A stretch of 64,000 nt of DNA. Source: Callipepla californica brunnescens. Its lineage: Eukaryota > Chordata > Aves > Galliformes > Odontophoridae. Positions 30,438-44,105 of this stretch are shown here, in pieces. The notes beneath the pieces are model-generated. The model saw nothing but the letters and a program-made list of their open reading frames with translations. It was not told where the DNA came from and did no database searches. Each line of letters opens with the position of its first letter. Positions within the stretch are counted from its first letter, which is position 1. The stretch lies in NCBI GenBank assembly GCA_023055505.1, contig JALIRH010000030.1, positions 4,212,001 through 4,276,000 on the forward strand, given 5' to 3'. The position numbers were made by a program, and so were the translations under genes.

Positions 30438-31670
30438 TCGATATAGAGGTTTTAGAAGTTGTGCTAAGTGGGGTATAAAGGATCGCCAGTATCCTAATAT
30501 ACCCAAGAACTCCTGCAACTGTTTTGGTGTCGTGGGAATAGGGAACGCTTGAATCTTATCTATGATTGCACTGGGTAAGACCTTAGTCTTACCTGACCAG
30601 ATAACACCCAGGAATTTAACTGATAACCCCGGTCCTTGTACTTTCTGTGGGTTTATAGCCCATCCTTTTTCCTGTAAATAAGTGGTTAATGATGGTAATG
30701 CCTTCTCTAATGCCTCAATTGAGTTGGATGTCAGCATCAGATCATCAATGTAATGGTACATTTTGACGGTAGATGGTTTATTCCAATTTGCCAAGTCACG
30801 TGCTATCAGGTTATGGCAGAATGTAGGTGAATGCACGTATCCCTGAGGTAGGACTTGAAAAGTCCACTGCCTGCCCTCCCATGTAAATGCAAACTGGTCT
30901 TGAGATTCCTCAGCAATTGGAATGCTAAAAAATGCATTTGCTAAATCCAAAACACAATGATATGTTTCTATTTCTCTACTTAACGTATCCATGAGGGAGG
31001 CAATGTTGGGTACGGCTGCGTGTATCGGTGGAGTGACTTTATTTAGTTCTCTGTAGTCTACCGTCATTCGCCATGTACCATCAGACTTCCTGACTGGCCA
31101 TATGGGGGAGTTGTATGGGCTGTGTGCAGGTCTAATAATCCCTACTCTCTCCAGCTCCTGCACAGTCTTGGTAATTTCTTCTTGCCCACCAGGGAGTCTG
31201 TATTGTTTCGTATTTGTTATCCGGCGGGGCTGTGGCAAACAAATAGGCTCAATTTTTGCATGGCCCCTTAAAATTGCCTGCACTGCCCGGATACTAATAC
31301 ATCTTTCCCTTAGTCTGAACTCTCCCACAGTGGTCTGGAGAGTCAGACCCCACAAGATGTCTATCCCCAGTATGTACTCTGGAACTGGGGCAATAGATAC
31401 CTTGTACTCCCGAGGTGGAAGACGCCCAACCCCCAGTTTCAACCACGTTTGGGTTACGGGGATCATCTGCCCCCCAAACCCACCTATCCTAGCCTTAGTG
31501 CCCAGGAATTTTTGTGGGTCCCCGTATATGATGGATGTTTCTGCCCCAGTATCTACCAGCGCCATCACTCGTTGTACATTCTTTCTTGACCAATGAATAG
31601 TTAATTCAACATAGGGTCTCTGGTCTCCTGTAGAGACCCTAGTCCTGGGGAATTTTGACTCCCCTGTCAT
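30435..31670 (-). CDS. Family-2 protease-reverse transcriptase frame
   Basis: 411 aa, overlapping the gag stop by ATGA. Protease: active site VDTGAETS, then YILGIDIL. Reverse transcriptase: WPVRKSDGTWRMTVDYRELN, LDLANAFFSIP, VLPQGYVHSP, catalytic YIDD, then FLGILGYWR of the connection. The frame ends at a TAA directly before RNase H, so only a product without RNase H and integrase could be made from this copy. In live elements the enzyme matures gag and copies genomic RNA. The usual gag-pol link would be a frameshift or reinitiation; no clear slippery heptamer is visible at the overlap. Confidence 0.75.
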   Translation of the reverse strand: MTGESKFPRTRVSTGDQRPYVELTIHWSRKNVQRVMALVDTGAETSIIYGDPQKFLGTKARIGGFGGQMIPVTQTWLKLGVGRLPPREYKVSIAPVPEYILGIDILWGLTLQTTVGEFRLRERCISIRAVQAILRGHAKIEPICLPQPRRITNTKQYRLPGGQEEITKTVQELERVGIIRPAHSPYNSPIWPVRKSDGTWRMTVDYRELNKVTPPIHAAVPNIASLMDTLSREIETYHCVLDLANAFFSIPIAEESQDQFAFTWEGRQWTFQVLPQGYVHSPTFCHNLIARDLANWNKPSTVKMYHYIDDLMLTSNSIEALEKALPSLTTYLQEKGWAINPQKVQGPGLSVKFLGVIWSGKTKVLPSAIIDKIQAFPIPTTPKQLQEFLGILGYWRSFIPHLAQLLKPLYR

Positions 31671-33256
31671 GCCATCAGCTCTGCAATCCCCAAGTCTTTT
31701 TCCTCTGACGGCTCGACTGTGGCTGCCCGGGCCGCCTGAGGAGGTTTACGTCTTTTCGATGGCACCATGAAATCTTCCAGATTCCATGTGTCTTGTGGAA
31801 TATGTTCTATAAATCGAATTCCTTCCCTTTTGGGAGAGGACTGGAATCTTTGATCATTGGGCAACTGTTTCCATAGTTGTAGTAATACCTGATTAGGCTG
31901 CCCATCAATCTTTTCAAATCGAACTCCTGCTCTCAGCAGATCATTAAACATCTGTCTTCTCGATACTCTGATGGGTCCAGATTGGATTACCTTAGAGGCT
32001 GGTCTCCTAGGTCGTGGTGGTGGATGGATCTCTGAACTTTCCACCACCATTCGGACATTGCGCCTGGCGCGCAGGCGCTCTGTCTCCCCCAGATCCGCCA
32101 CCAATTGGGCAGCCTGCTGTATGATGGCCTCTGAGGCCACTAGGGGGTTCAGTATGGATACCAAAGTACCATACTTATGAGGTGGAGCTTGCTGCAGGAT
32201 AAGGTCTCTCATTCCTGCTGAGAATTTCATCAGGTCTGGGCTCTCAAAATCTTCCTCATAGATTGCCTCTCTCATACCCAGTTCCCGAATATAATTTTGC
32301 AGATCTTCCATAGAAGACCATAGACCTGTATTTAAAGGGATGTCACTTTTGTTTGGCCATGTTATACAGCACGCAGCTGTTAACCATTTAATTAAGGAAT
32401 GATTTTCATCATTATGTTGGACGGTGGCATATAGCCTCTGTCTGAGGGCAGGGTGAATAGTAATGGACGCCAGTTTTGAAATTTCTGGCCCATTTACCAT
32501 AACACCTTCTGCCCCCATGTCCCATAAACGGAGCAGCCATGCTGGTACACTCTCTCTTGGTTTTTGTCTAAACCGCTGTAATAAATCCATCAGTTCAGCT
32601 GCCATATATGGGCAAGCTGTTACATGTAAAGTGCTATGGGCGGGGGGCCACTGGTCAGGGGGTAGCCCCACTGGTCTATCCTGTATGTTTTTTGTTTTTT
32701 GGGTTACAACTGGTCGGATCTCAAAGGGATCTAGCTCAAGTGGAACTTCGAGATCCGACCTTTTAGTGCCTTCATCTTCAGAAACCAGATTATGCGGGTT
32801 GTCTTCTACAGGGTCCCCGGTGACTTCTAGGGAGATATTCCGGACCTTCCGTACGGGAGTGACCGGTTTTGGTGTTTTTCCTGTCAAAATTGCAATTTGT
32901 CTTTCTAATTCTTCGATACGGTCACGCAAGAGTTGATTTTCATCAAGCAAATCCCCTTCAGATGTGTTCATCTGGTTTAAGGCCATCAGCAGCGGCCATG
33001 CCACCGTAGACGCAGCTAATTGCCGCTCCCGAGTAGTCAGTACGTTTTTAGTCAGAGAGAGAAAATAGTCAGCTAGTCGGGACGGGGATTCGAGGAGGTT
33101 TCCTCCGTCTCGCAGGGGGCCCCATTTTTCAATAATAGCAGCAACCCCGTGGTATGGGGATCCTAGAAATCCTGGGATATGACCGGGCAAAAGGTCATTT
33201 AAGGGGGTGGTCTTTTCCCGTGAAAACCACCCCACGATGTTACTTAGAAGGGTCAT
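31667..33256 (-). CDS. Family-2 gag, full-length open frame
   Basis: 529 aa, ATG at 33,256-33,254, only 43 nt from the end of the 5' LTR. The N-terminus is MTLLSN, so no Gly-2 for myristoylation. A predicted coiled coil lies at about residues 100-125 (LLDENQLLRDRIEELERQIA). A capsid-like helical region follows (about 210-400). The basic C-terminal part (KRRKPPQ) has no CCHC zinc knuckle. These traits fit spuma/ERVL-like gags more than class I or II. Being uninterrupted while pol is broken is notable for a copy with about 6% LTR divergence by eye. Role: structural protein of the particle. Whether it is expressed is unknown. Confidence 0.7.
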   Translation of the reverse strand: MTLLSNIVGWFSREKTTPLNDLLPGHIPGFLGSPYHGVAAIIEKWGPLRDGGNLLESPSRLADYFLSLTKNVLTTRERQLAASTVAWPLLMALNQMNTSEGDLLDENQLLRDRIEELERQIAILTGKTPKPVTPVRKVRNISLEVTGDPVEDNPHNLVSEDEGTKRSDLEVPLELDPFEIRPVVTQKTKNIQDRPVGLPPDQWPPAHSTLHVTACPYMAAELMDLLQRFRQKPRESVPAWLLRLWDMGAEGVMVNGPEISKLASITIHPALRQRLYATVQHNDENHSLIKWLTAACCITWPNKSDIPLNTGLWSSMEDLQNYIRELGMREAIYEEDFESPDLMKFSAGMRDLILQQAPPHKYGTLVSILNPLVASEAIIQQAAQLVADLGETERLRARRNVRMVVESSEIHPPPRPRRPASKVIQSGPIRVSRRQMFNDLLRAGVRFEKIDGQPNQVLLQLWKQLPNDQRFQSSPKREGIRFIEHIPQDTWNLEDFMVPSKRRKPPQAARAATVEPSEEKDLGIAELMA

Positions 33257-33279
33257 AGTGAATGTTTTTAAAAGGTATT

Positions 33280-33297
33280 AGGCTGCCTGGCTCGCCA
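33280..33297 (-). other. Primer binding site of family-2 provirus
   Basis: Two nt after the LTR the minus strand reads TGGCGAGCCAGGCAGCCT. The first 11 nt suit the 3' end of a tRNA-Arg; the rest does not match the tRNA I remember, so the primer is unresolved. The relative at 48,654 has TGGTGAGCCAGGCAGGCT at the same spacing. Confidence 0.55.
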
Positions 33298-33299
33298 AG

Positions 33300-33644
33300 T
33301 GTAAAGCAAGCAAAGGCGGTGACAGAGCTTTTATTTGAGGCAGAGGCGTTACAGAAAGAGGTGTTACAGATAAGGGGGGAATGAACTCACCCCTCCCGGC
33401 GACCGTTTAGGCTGAGGAATGCAGCCACCTCTCGTTCGAACGCTGGCGCGCCAGAAGGAGGAGAGCCCGAGAGGGGGGGGGGGCAACCCGCGCAGGCTCT
33501 GAGCGGATCTGTGCTCCAGGAAGCACCTCCGGAAGCACAACCGAGAGGGAGAGAGCGAGAGGTCGGGTGGACCTGGGCTCCTCCGCTCCGCTCACTCAGA
33601 TGCTCATTCACTGGTTCAGGCTGTGACCAGGCAATCCCACTACA
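33300..33644 (-). repeat. 5' LTR of family-2 provirus
   Basis: 345 bp with TGTA...TACA ends, same orientation as 27,597-27,938. Its outer edge touches, with ACA in common, the point where the inverted copy-D flank begins. No short direct repeat matches the outer edge of the other LTR. Confidence 0.85.
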
Positions 33645-34007
33645 GCATCCTTGTAATGAGGCCCCAGGAAGTATGGGATAGATGAATGGAGAGCGAGGTG
33701 GATTGAGAACTGGCTGAGTGGCAGAGCTCAGACGGTTGTCATCAGCGGGTCAGAGTCTAGTTGGAGGCGTGTAGCTGGTGGTGTTCCTTAGAGGCTGGTG
33801 CTGTGCCTGCTCTTCTTCAGCATCTTCATCAGTGACCTGCATATAGGCACAGAGGGCACCGTCAGAAAGTACAAAGCTGGGAGGAGTGGCTGCCATAGCA
33901 GAAAGCTGTGCCACCATTCTGTAAGGCTTGGACAGAGTGCGGAGTTGGGCAGAGTGGAATGTGGTGAGGTTCAACAAGAGCAAGTGTAGAGTCCTGCACC
34001 TGGGAAG
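33645..34007 (+). mobile_element. CR1 LINE fragment in copy D flank
   Basis: Inverted match to 26,722-27,081, ending in the CCTGCACCTGGG segment. It is the D-side copy of the CR1 insertion shared by A, C and D. Confidence 0.75.
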
Positions 34008-35794
34008 AAATAATGGCACAAAATGATGAAAACACAAAATAGTCAGAATACTTCTTGGGGAAACCTGAAAGGAATGGGGAAACACATGAGCAATGCTGTA
34101 GGTCAGGAATTAATTGAATGCAGCTGAAATGTAAATCATCCCACCTCTTGCCTCAGCAACTGTTTCCTGTTGCTGGGGATTCTTAAGCCTCCCAGCTGCT
34201 TGCCTCTTCCACAGGCATTTCCCTTGCTGCTTTGTCTTTCAACAACCCCCAGGGCTCTGCTTTACCTCTCCTACACCACACCAGGCCTCTGCTCCCTGGG
34301 TCGGAGGAAGCAGCGCTTTGCAGTACTGCAAGAATCATCTCCATGCAGCTTGCTGGGGGGGAACTCAGGGTTCCCACTGAGAAACTCACACCTCCTGAGG
34401 ACATGGGCAGGCTCCTGCTGGCTTCACCAGCTCACCAAAGTCAACCTCCGCTTCCTGCAAACTGACCTGAGGAGCTTGAGCTGAGCCAGGCATATGTGGT
34501 GGCCGTTCTTCAGGAGGTCTTGTGGACACTTTCCCAAGGCCAAAGCAAAGACCTTCAAGCTCAGAAAAGAGGCAAGCATGCACTGGAGAGCACTCTGAAA
34601 CCTCTATGCTGCGGGGATAAGCTGCTTGTGCACCCTGTGGCTTTGCACTGCCTTCTGCTCCCACCACCTCCTGAGACATGGGATGCTGCACTTAGGAGAA
34701 ACAAGCTCAGTTTTTTGTAGATCTAGTGGAGCCAAGCAAAGCTTGGTGTCTCACAGCTGCTTTAAGCTCCTGATTAAACCTTTTGGGAAGGGGAGTAGAA
34801 GCAATGTGCAGCACTGTGAGAAAGGATGACATTGCTTGTGTGAAAGAAATGCCTCCCTGTGATGAAAGCAGTGGACTGGAGTCAGCAACAAAATCAAACT
34901 TCCTTGTACCATTCCTCAATCCACATGCAGTCTTTTATTTTCAGAACTATAAGCAAGATTACAGTGACAAAAGCTCCAGAACAACTCTCCTACTTTATTC
35001 ACCCCCTTCCCCATCAACTACAGCTTATTTTCAGAAGAATTCCATGAGCCACGTTACTGCTTTCCTGACCCTTGTATTTCATTCCTCAGTGCACTCAGAA
35101 ACTTCTGAAAGTAGAACATGCACACAGACACACAGAGCATCCATACACAGCTGATTTTCCGTAGGAGATGGCATCAAAATTCTGCTTGCAGGAAGAGCAG
35201 AGGAAAAAAGCAGACATGGTGAGAGAATTTCTTTTGATAGCAAGGAAAAGCCATCTTAAACTTGTGGGATAATTCCCTTCTGCAGAGGTTTCCAGTGAAG
35301 CCATCTCCCTTGTAAACTCTTCCTGTGGGGGGAGAAGCATCTTGGTCTCCTTCATGCTGAGTTCTCCAGCAGTCTCAAGGTCTTTGCGCTGGGGCCTTTT
35401 CCAATGAGACATGAGAATTCAGCCTTGAGAGAAATTCTTCCTGCAGCACAGACACTTGCAGCGCATTCCCCTCACGAGCACTGAGCAATATTCAATGTGG
35501 ACAGAGCTCTGGATGAAGCTCTACCTGCGGTGCTGGCATTTCTGTAGTCCCTGCCCTGAGTGGATCCCTTCCTACTCGATCAGGTTGGTGCAGTGGTTGG
35601 AGCTCATCTCGCCCTTGGGGCAATGGAATTGTGTTGTTCATCATCGCACACAGCCACAGTAGGTAACCAGGCTGTGGCTCTGGTTGAAGCTATACCATGT
35701 CTGGGGCATTGCAGACTCTGTCTGCAGTGTGCATGTGCTGGTAGGAAACGTGACTGGAACTGCTTCTGAAGGTTCTCATATTCAGAAGGTGCTT
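34008..35794 (-). other. 3' UTR and flank of KZFP copy D
   Basis: Inverted match to the copy C flank. The candidate polyadenylation signal is TTTATT (plus) at 34,994-34,999. No additional gene recognised. An antisense frame at 34,496-34,720 lies in the variable island discussed in the findings. Confidence 0.7.
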
Positions 35795-39583
<3,789 letters not shown>

Positions 39584-40263
39584 TACAGGAATCCACGCGT
39601 GCAGAGCTGCACAGCAAGGTGCTCTCGTGCGGTCCAGAGGGAGAACTGCAGTCCCAGCTGCGCTGTATCACAGAGGTACAAGCGGGCAGCAGAGCACGCT
39701 GACCTCCTGTGCTCACTTCCTCCCTGTCCCAGCTCCAAGCCCTTCGTGTGCCCCTCTCTGCCCAACCCGGGCTGCAACACGCCTGCAAAGTGTTCCTGCT
39801 GTCGTTGCAGCCCACCTGGCCCAGCAAAGCTGCCATGCCGGCAGCACATGGAGCCGGGACCAGGGTCCCACCCGGTGCTGCTGGCAGCGTGTGCTCCTCT
39901 GCACGAACCACGAAGGGCACCTACCTTGGGTGCAGAGCAGGCTGCTCCCAGCTCTGTTGCAGGCAACCGGGCTCCTTGGAGTCGCGCAGAGCACAGGATG
40001 CCGAGTGCCCTCAGCCCGGAGCTGGCCGCAGGACGGCCTTGGTGCACCTCCTGCCACCGCGGTGCTGCCCGGATGGCTTCCAGCCAGGCTCTGGCTGCTT
40101 CAGCACAGGCTCAGGTGCCACAGCGAGCACGCCCCGAGCCAGCTGCCAGGCCTCGGGCAGTTTCACTGCTCATTATCAGCTCACATCTGCTCCCGGGGAC
40201 AGGAGGAGGGGAGGGAGGGTGGTGGGAGTTAATGAAGGGTGTGGACTGAGTTTTGTTACATTA
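39584..40263 (-). promoter_or_regulatory. Copy D GC-rich promoter / first exon block
   Basis: Sixfold repeated block. The exon 1 donor CCCAAG|GTAGGT ends the exon at 39,925. It has a short deletion near 39,835 compared with C and F (GCCATGCCGGCAGCACATGG). Confidence 0.6.
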
Positions 40264-40365
40264 ATGAAGCATTGCTTTCTGCGATGTCTTTGCTTTTTTT
40301 GCTGGGGACATTTGCACATCCATGTTGTCAGGCATCACTATCTTCCAGGCCTTGCATTCCTTTAA
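40264..40365 (+). pseudogene. Divergent small ORF, D side, truncated to 33 codons
   Basis: Same start (MKHCFLRCLC) as the 66-aa frames at C and G, but a TAA falls within the hydrophobic run (after LAFL). Downstream sequence stays similar, so this is a point-type truncation. Confidence 0.4.
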
Positions 40366-43042
40366 ATCCTCTCAGCTATGAGCATGTATCAGCAAGAGGC
40401 AGTCGCCAGCTACCGTGCTCTGGAGTACAGCATATCCCTGAAGCTGGTTGAGTTCTTGTCCTAACCACTTCTCCTGGTTTCTCTGTTAGGTCTTCTTTTG
40501 AATGCGTGAGCATGCTTAAGCACACTGCTGTTAGACGGCCTGCTCTGATGTTCACTGGTGTATATCTACAGAATTTAGGGCCACCCAGAAGGAACTGCTA
40601 TCAGGGTACTTGGGAGTTTGTGTAGAGGTGACATAGGTTGGTTTTCTTAGCCATAGGGATTAATACATTAGTTTAAGAACCGATATATTAGTATCGCAAA
40701 AAGAATGTATATGTGCTACTTGTAAAGCTTTCCATTTCAGCTTTTGAGGGTGAACAGTCTTGTTTTCCCTCAATAATTCTGTACTGGGAACAAAATTGAA
40801 TTTTATTTTTTGCCTCAATGGTTTTGCCTCAGAAGAATCACTGGAGAGATAATAGAATACTTTTTGCCTCAAAAAATGCAAGCACATTTTTGTCATATTC
40901 CACATACATTGTTTTTAAAAGTGGCACGCTGTGGTTACATAATTAATGGGAATCTTCCAAACTGGGAAAAAGTGGATGTAAGTGAGTCAGAGGTTTCAGG
41001 GATGAAGCTGATTGTGAAATAAAAGAAGTCAGTGGTCACTCGACGCAGATAACAACGTGGTGAGGGCGTGTTTAGAAAAGCCCACCAAGAGAAATGGGGT
41101 TTGAGTAGTACTTGAGAGATTCAGGACCCCCGGGCAACACATCTTCCTGCAAGAACAGTGGTGAGGGTGTGCTTGAGAGATTCCAGACCCCCAGGAGAAA
41201 CTGAAGAGCTAGGGTTATTGGGAACTGTGTTGTGTTATGGTTGCCGGCATTGTGATGTTGTCTGCGAACATGGCTGTGAGTAGTACTGTGAGGGTGCCAA
41301 GCGTGTCATTTTTTTCCTTACTCTGTGGTGTGTGTATGTGGCAGGTCTGCAGAGTGTGTTAAGCTTTGCTTTTTACTTTTGTAGCTGCAGCAGTGTGTGT
41401 GTTAGAGTGTGTGAAGGCAGTTTGTACATTCCAGACATTCCAGACATGGAGGAGTTGGCTGTGGGAAACTGCAGAAAAAACCTGTTGAAAATTGTAATCA
41501 TTGGTTGATTGGACAAATGATTAAAATAACTTGTGGAAACCTGGGGTCTGTGGAAAAACAAGAAGTAAAGTTCCCGTTTTTTTGGGAGAAATTGGTTAGG
41601 ACTCTCCCTGGAGGAATTTGGTGTACAACCATGCCTTGAGGGATTTGGCAGACTCCAATACCTAACAATGTGAGGAAGGACAACTGTCCATCATAAAGTG
41701 TATTTAGATGAAAGTGTATTCAGACTGTTGTGATGGTTGCAGTTTGCACCAGCCAAGATAGGTGAAGACTGGAAAGAGAAACAATTGTGTCACCACCCCG
41801 TCCCTCCCTGGGCGGTTCCCAGAGCGCTCAGAGAAAGACCCTGGGGCAGAGACACTGCAAACTCCTGTTGTGAAATGCTGTGTTACCTGGCGGTTGGGCA
41901 GGAACACACTGGAAGCAAGAATGTCCTTATCTGCAGAGATCTAAGAAACCCAATATCCCAGTGTTAGCATTTGAAGCCTCTGGAGCTGGAGAGGATACTG
42001 AAATTTGGTTTTTGTATTTACCAGGGGCACCAGAGTCCATAACTAGTCGAGACTGGTTGGAGCAATTAGACGGCAAAATAAAATTGTAGAATGGGGACTT
42101 TCGTAGACACGACAGATGCGTGGAAGACCAAAGAGTGCTGAGCCATTTTTAATGATGAAACTTCGGGGAAAAAAATAAAGAGAGGGAGGCTAGGGAATGG
42201 CAAAAGCCAAGGAAGGCACAGGAGGGAACAGAGAGGAAATGGAGAAAGCAAAGGCAAGAAAGGACAAGGAGTAGAGACGGGAAATAATTGGTGTTGATCA
42301 TAGTGCAGGGAACTGAAAGAGGGATGGTGAAAAAGTAAGTGCGGCTTCGGGAGGGACGGGGTGGTGACACAATTGTTTCTCATTCCAGTCTTCATCTATC
42401 TTGGCTGGTGGAAACTGCAACCATCACAACAGTCTGAATACACTTTCATCTAAATACACTTCCATCTAATACACTTTACGATGGACAATTGTCCCTCCTG
42501 ACATTGCTAGGTAATGCAGTCTGCCAAATCCCTCAAGGCATGGTTGTACGCCAGATTCCCCCAGGGAAAGTCATAACCAATTTTCACCAACAAAATGGGG
42601 GAACTTTTGTTGCTTCTTCTGAGGCAAAACCATTGAGGCAGAAAATAAAATTCAGTTATGTTCCCAGTACAGAATGGAAATCTTCAGAAGTATCACATAT
42701 GCATTTTTTTTGCAATACTAATATATCGGTTCTTAAACTAATGTATTAATCCCTATTGCTATGAAAACCAACCTATATCTCCTCTACACAAACTCCCAAG
42801 TACCTTGAGAGCAATTCCTCCTGGGAGGCATACAGTCTGTACATATACACCAGCGAACATGAGAGCCGGCCCTCGTACAGCAGCGTTTTTATCCATGCTC
42901 ACACCTTCAAAAGAAGACCTAACAGAGAAACCAGGAGAAGTGGTTAGGACAAGAACTCAGCCAGCTGCAGGGAGATGCTGTCCTCTAGAGCAGGGCAGCC
43001 GGTGATTGCCTCTTGCTGAGCCGTGCTGACAGCTCAAACGTG
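40366..43042. other. D/F divergent spacer
   Basis: Made of the blocks seen in the other spacers: a GAGGCAAAACCATTGAGGCA block (twice, inverted), a CCAGACATTCCAGACATGG block at about 41,430, the purine-rich block at 42,170-42,310, and a copy of the left flank of the second provirus without any insertion (about 41,396-41,694). No gene recognised. Confidence 0.5.
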
Positions 43043-43144
43043 TTAAAGGAAAGCTAGAATGAGAATGTCGCGATGCCTGAGGACATGGATGTGCAAATGT
43101 CCCCAGCAAAGGAAACAAAGACACCGCAGAAAGCAATGCTTCAT
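43043..43144 (-). pseudogene. Divergent small ORF, F side, truncated to 33 codons
   Basis: Starts MKHCFLRCLCFLCW, stops after LILAFL. Identical in length to the E-side copy at 53,192-53,293. Confidence 0.4.
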
Positions 43145-44105
43145 TAACATAACAAAACACAGCCCCCACCCTTCTTTAACTCCCTCCCTGTCCCCTGGGA
43201 GCAGATGTGAGCTGAGAATGAGCAGTGAAACTGCCCGAGGCCTGGCTCGGGGCGTGCTCGCTGTGGCACCTGAGCCTGTGCTGAAGCAGCCAGAGCCTGG
43301 CTGGAAGCCATCCGGGCAGCACCGCGGTGGCAGGAGGTGCACCAAGGCCGTCCTGCAGCCAGCTCCGGGCTGAGGGCACTCGGCATCCTGTGCTCTGCGC
43401 GACTCCAAGGAGCCCGGTTGCCTGCAACAGAGCTGGGAGCAGCCTGCTCTGCACCCAAGGTAGGTGCCCTTCGTGGTTCGTGCAGAGGAGCACACGCTGC
43501 CAGCAGCACCGGGTGGGACCCTGGTCCCGGCTCCATGTGCTGCCCGGCACGGCAGCTTTGCTGGGCCAGGTGGGCTGCAACGACAGCAGGAACACTTTGC
43601 AGGCGTGTTGCAGCCCGGGTTGGGCAGAGAGGGGCACACGAAGGGCTTGGAGCTGGGACAGGGAGGAAGTGAGCACAGGAGGTCAGCGTGCTCTGCTGCC
43701 CGCTTGTACCTCTGTGATACAGCGCAGCTGGGACTGCAGTTCTCCCTCTGGACCGCACGAGAGGACCTTGCTGCGCAGCTCTACACGCGTGGATTCCTGT
43801 AAGCTTCAAAATCCCAGGTGCCTCACTTTTTGGGTCTTAACAGAAATCCTCTAATAAGCGGGGAATTGCCACAGTGTCAGCACCCCCCTGAAGTACTGCA
43901 GACTGGGTGGTCTTTGCTGAGCGAATGTGTCCCAAGGGTTTTGTTCCGGCTGTCCTGGCAGCTGCAGATGCCTTTAGCACACAGCAGTGGGCCCCAAGCA
44001 TGTTGTCAGTGGAGCACGCTTTCATTTCAGATCTTCCACCTCGTGCCGTAGTGACTTGCGGAAACAAACTCTATAACCCAGAGTGAGGTGATAAGGCAGG
44101 TAAGG
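43145..44105 (+). promoter_or_regulatory. Copy F promoter, first exon and 69-nt exon
   Basis: The GC block has the exon 1 donor after 43,459, followed by the 69-nt exon at 44,031-44,099 with intact splice sites. No ATG, KRAB or finger exon follows. Copy F is therefore a 5' module without coding exons. If it is transcribed, the RNA would run into inverted copy G. Confidence 0.6.

Noticed and set aside
28806..33256. Provirus as a possibly infectious element
   Set aside because: No env is visible, pol has an in-frame stop and a frame change, and the integrase core is altered.
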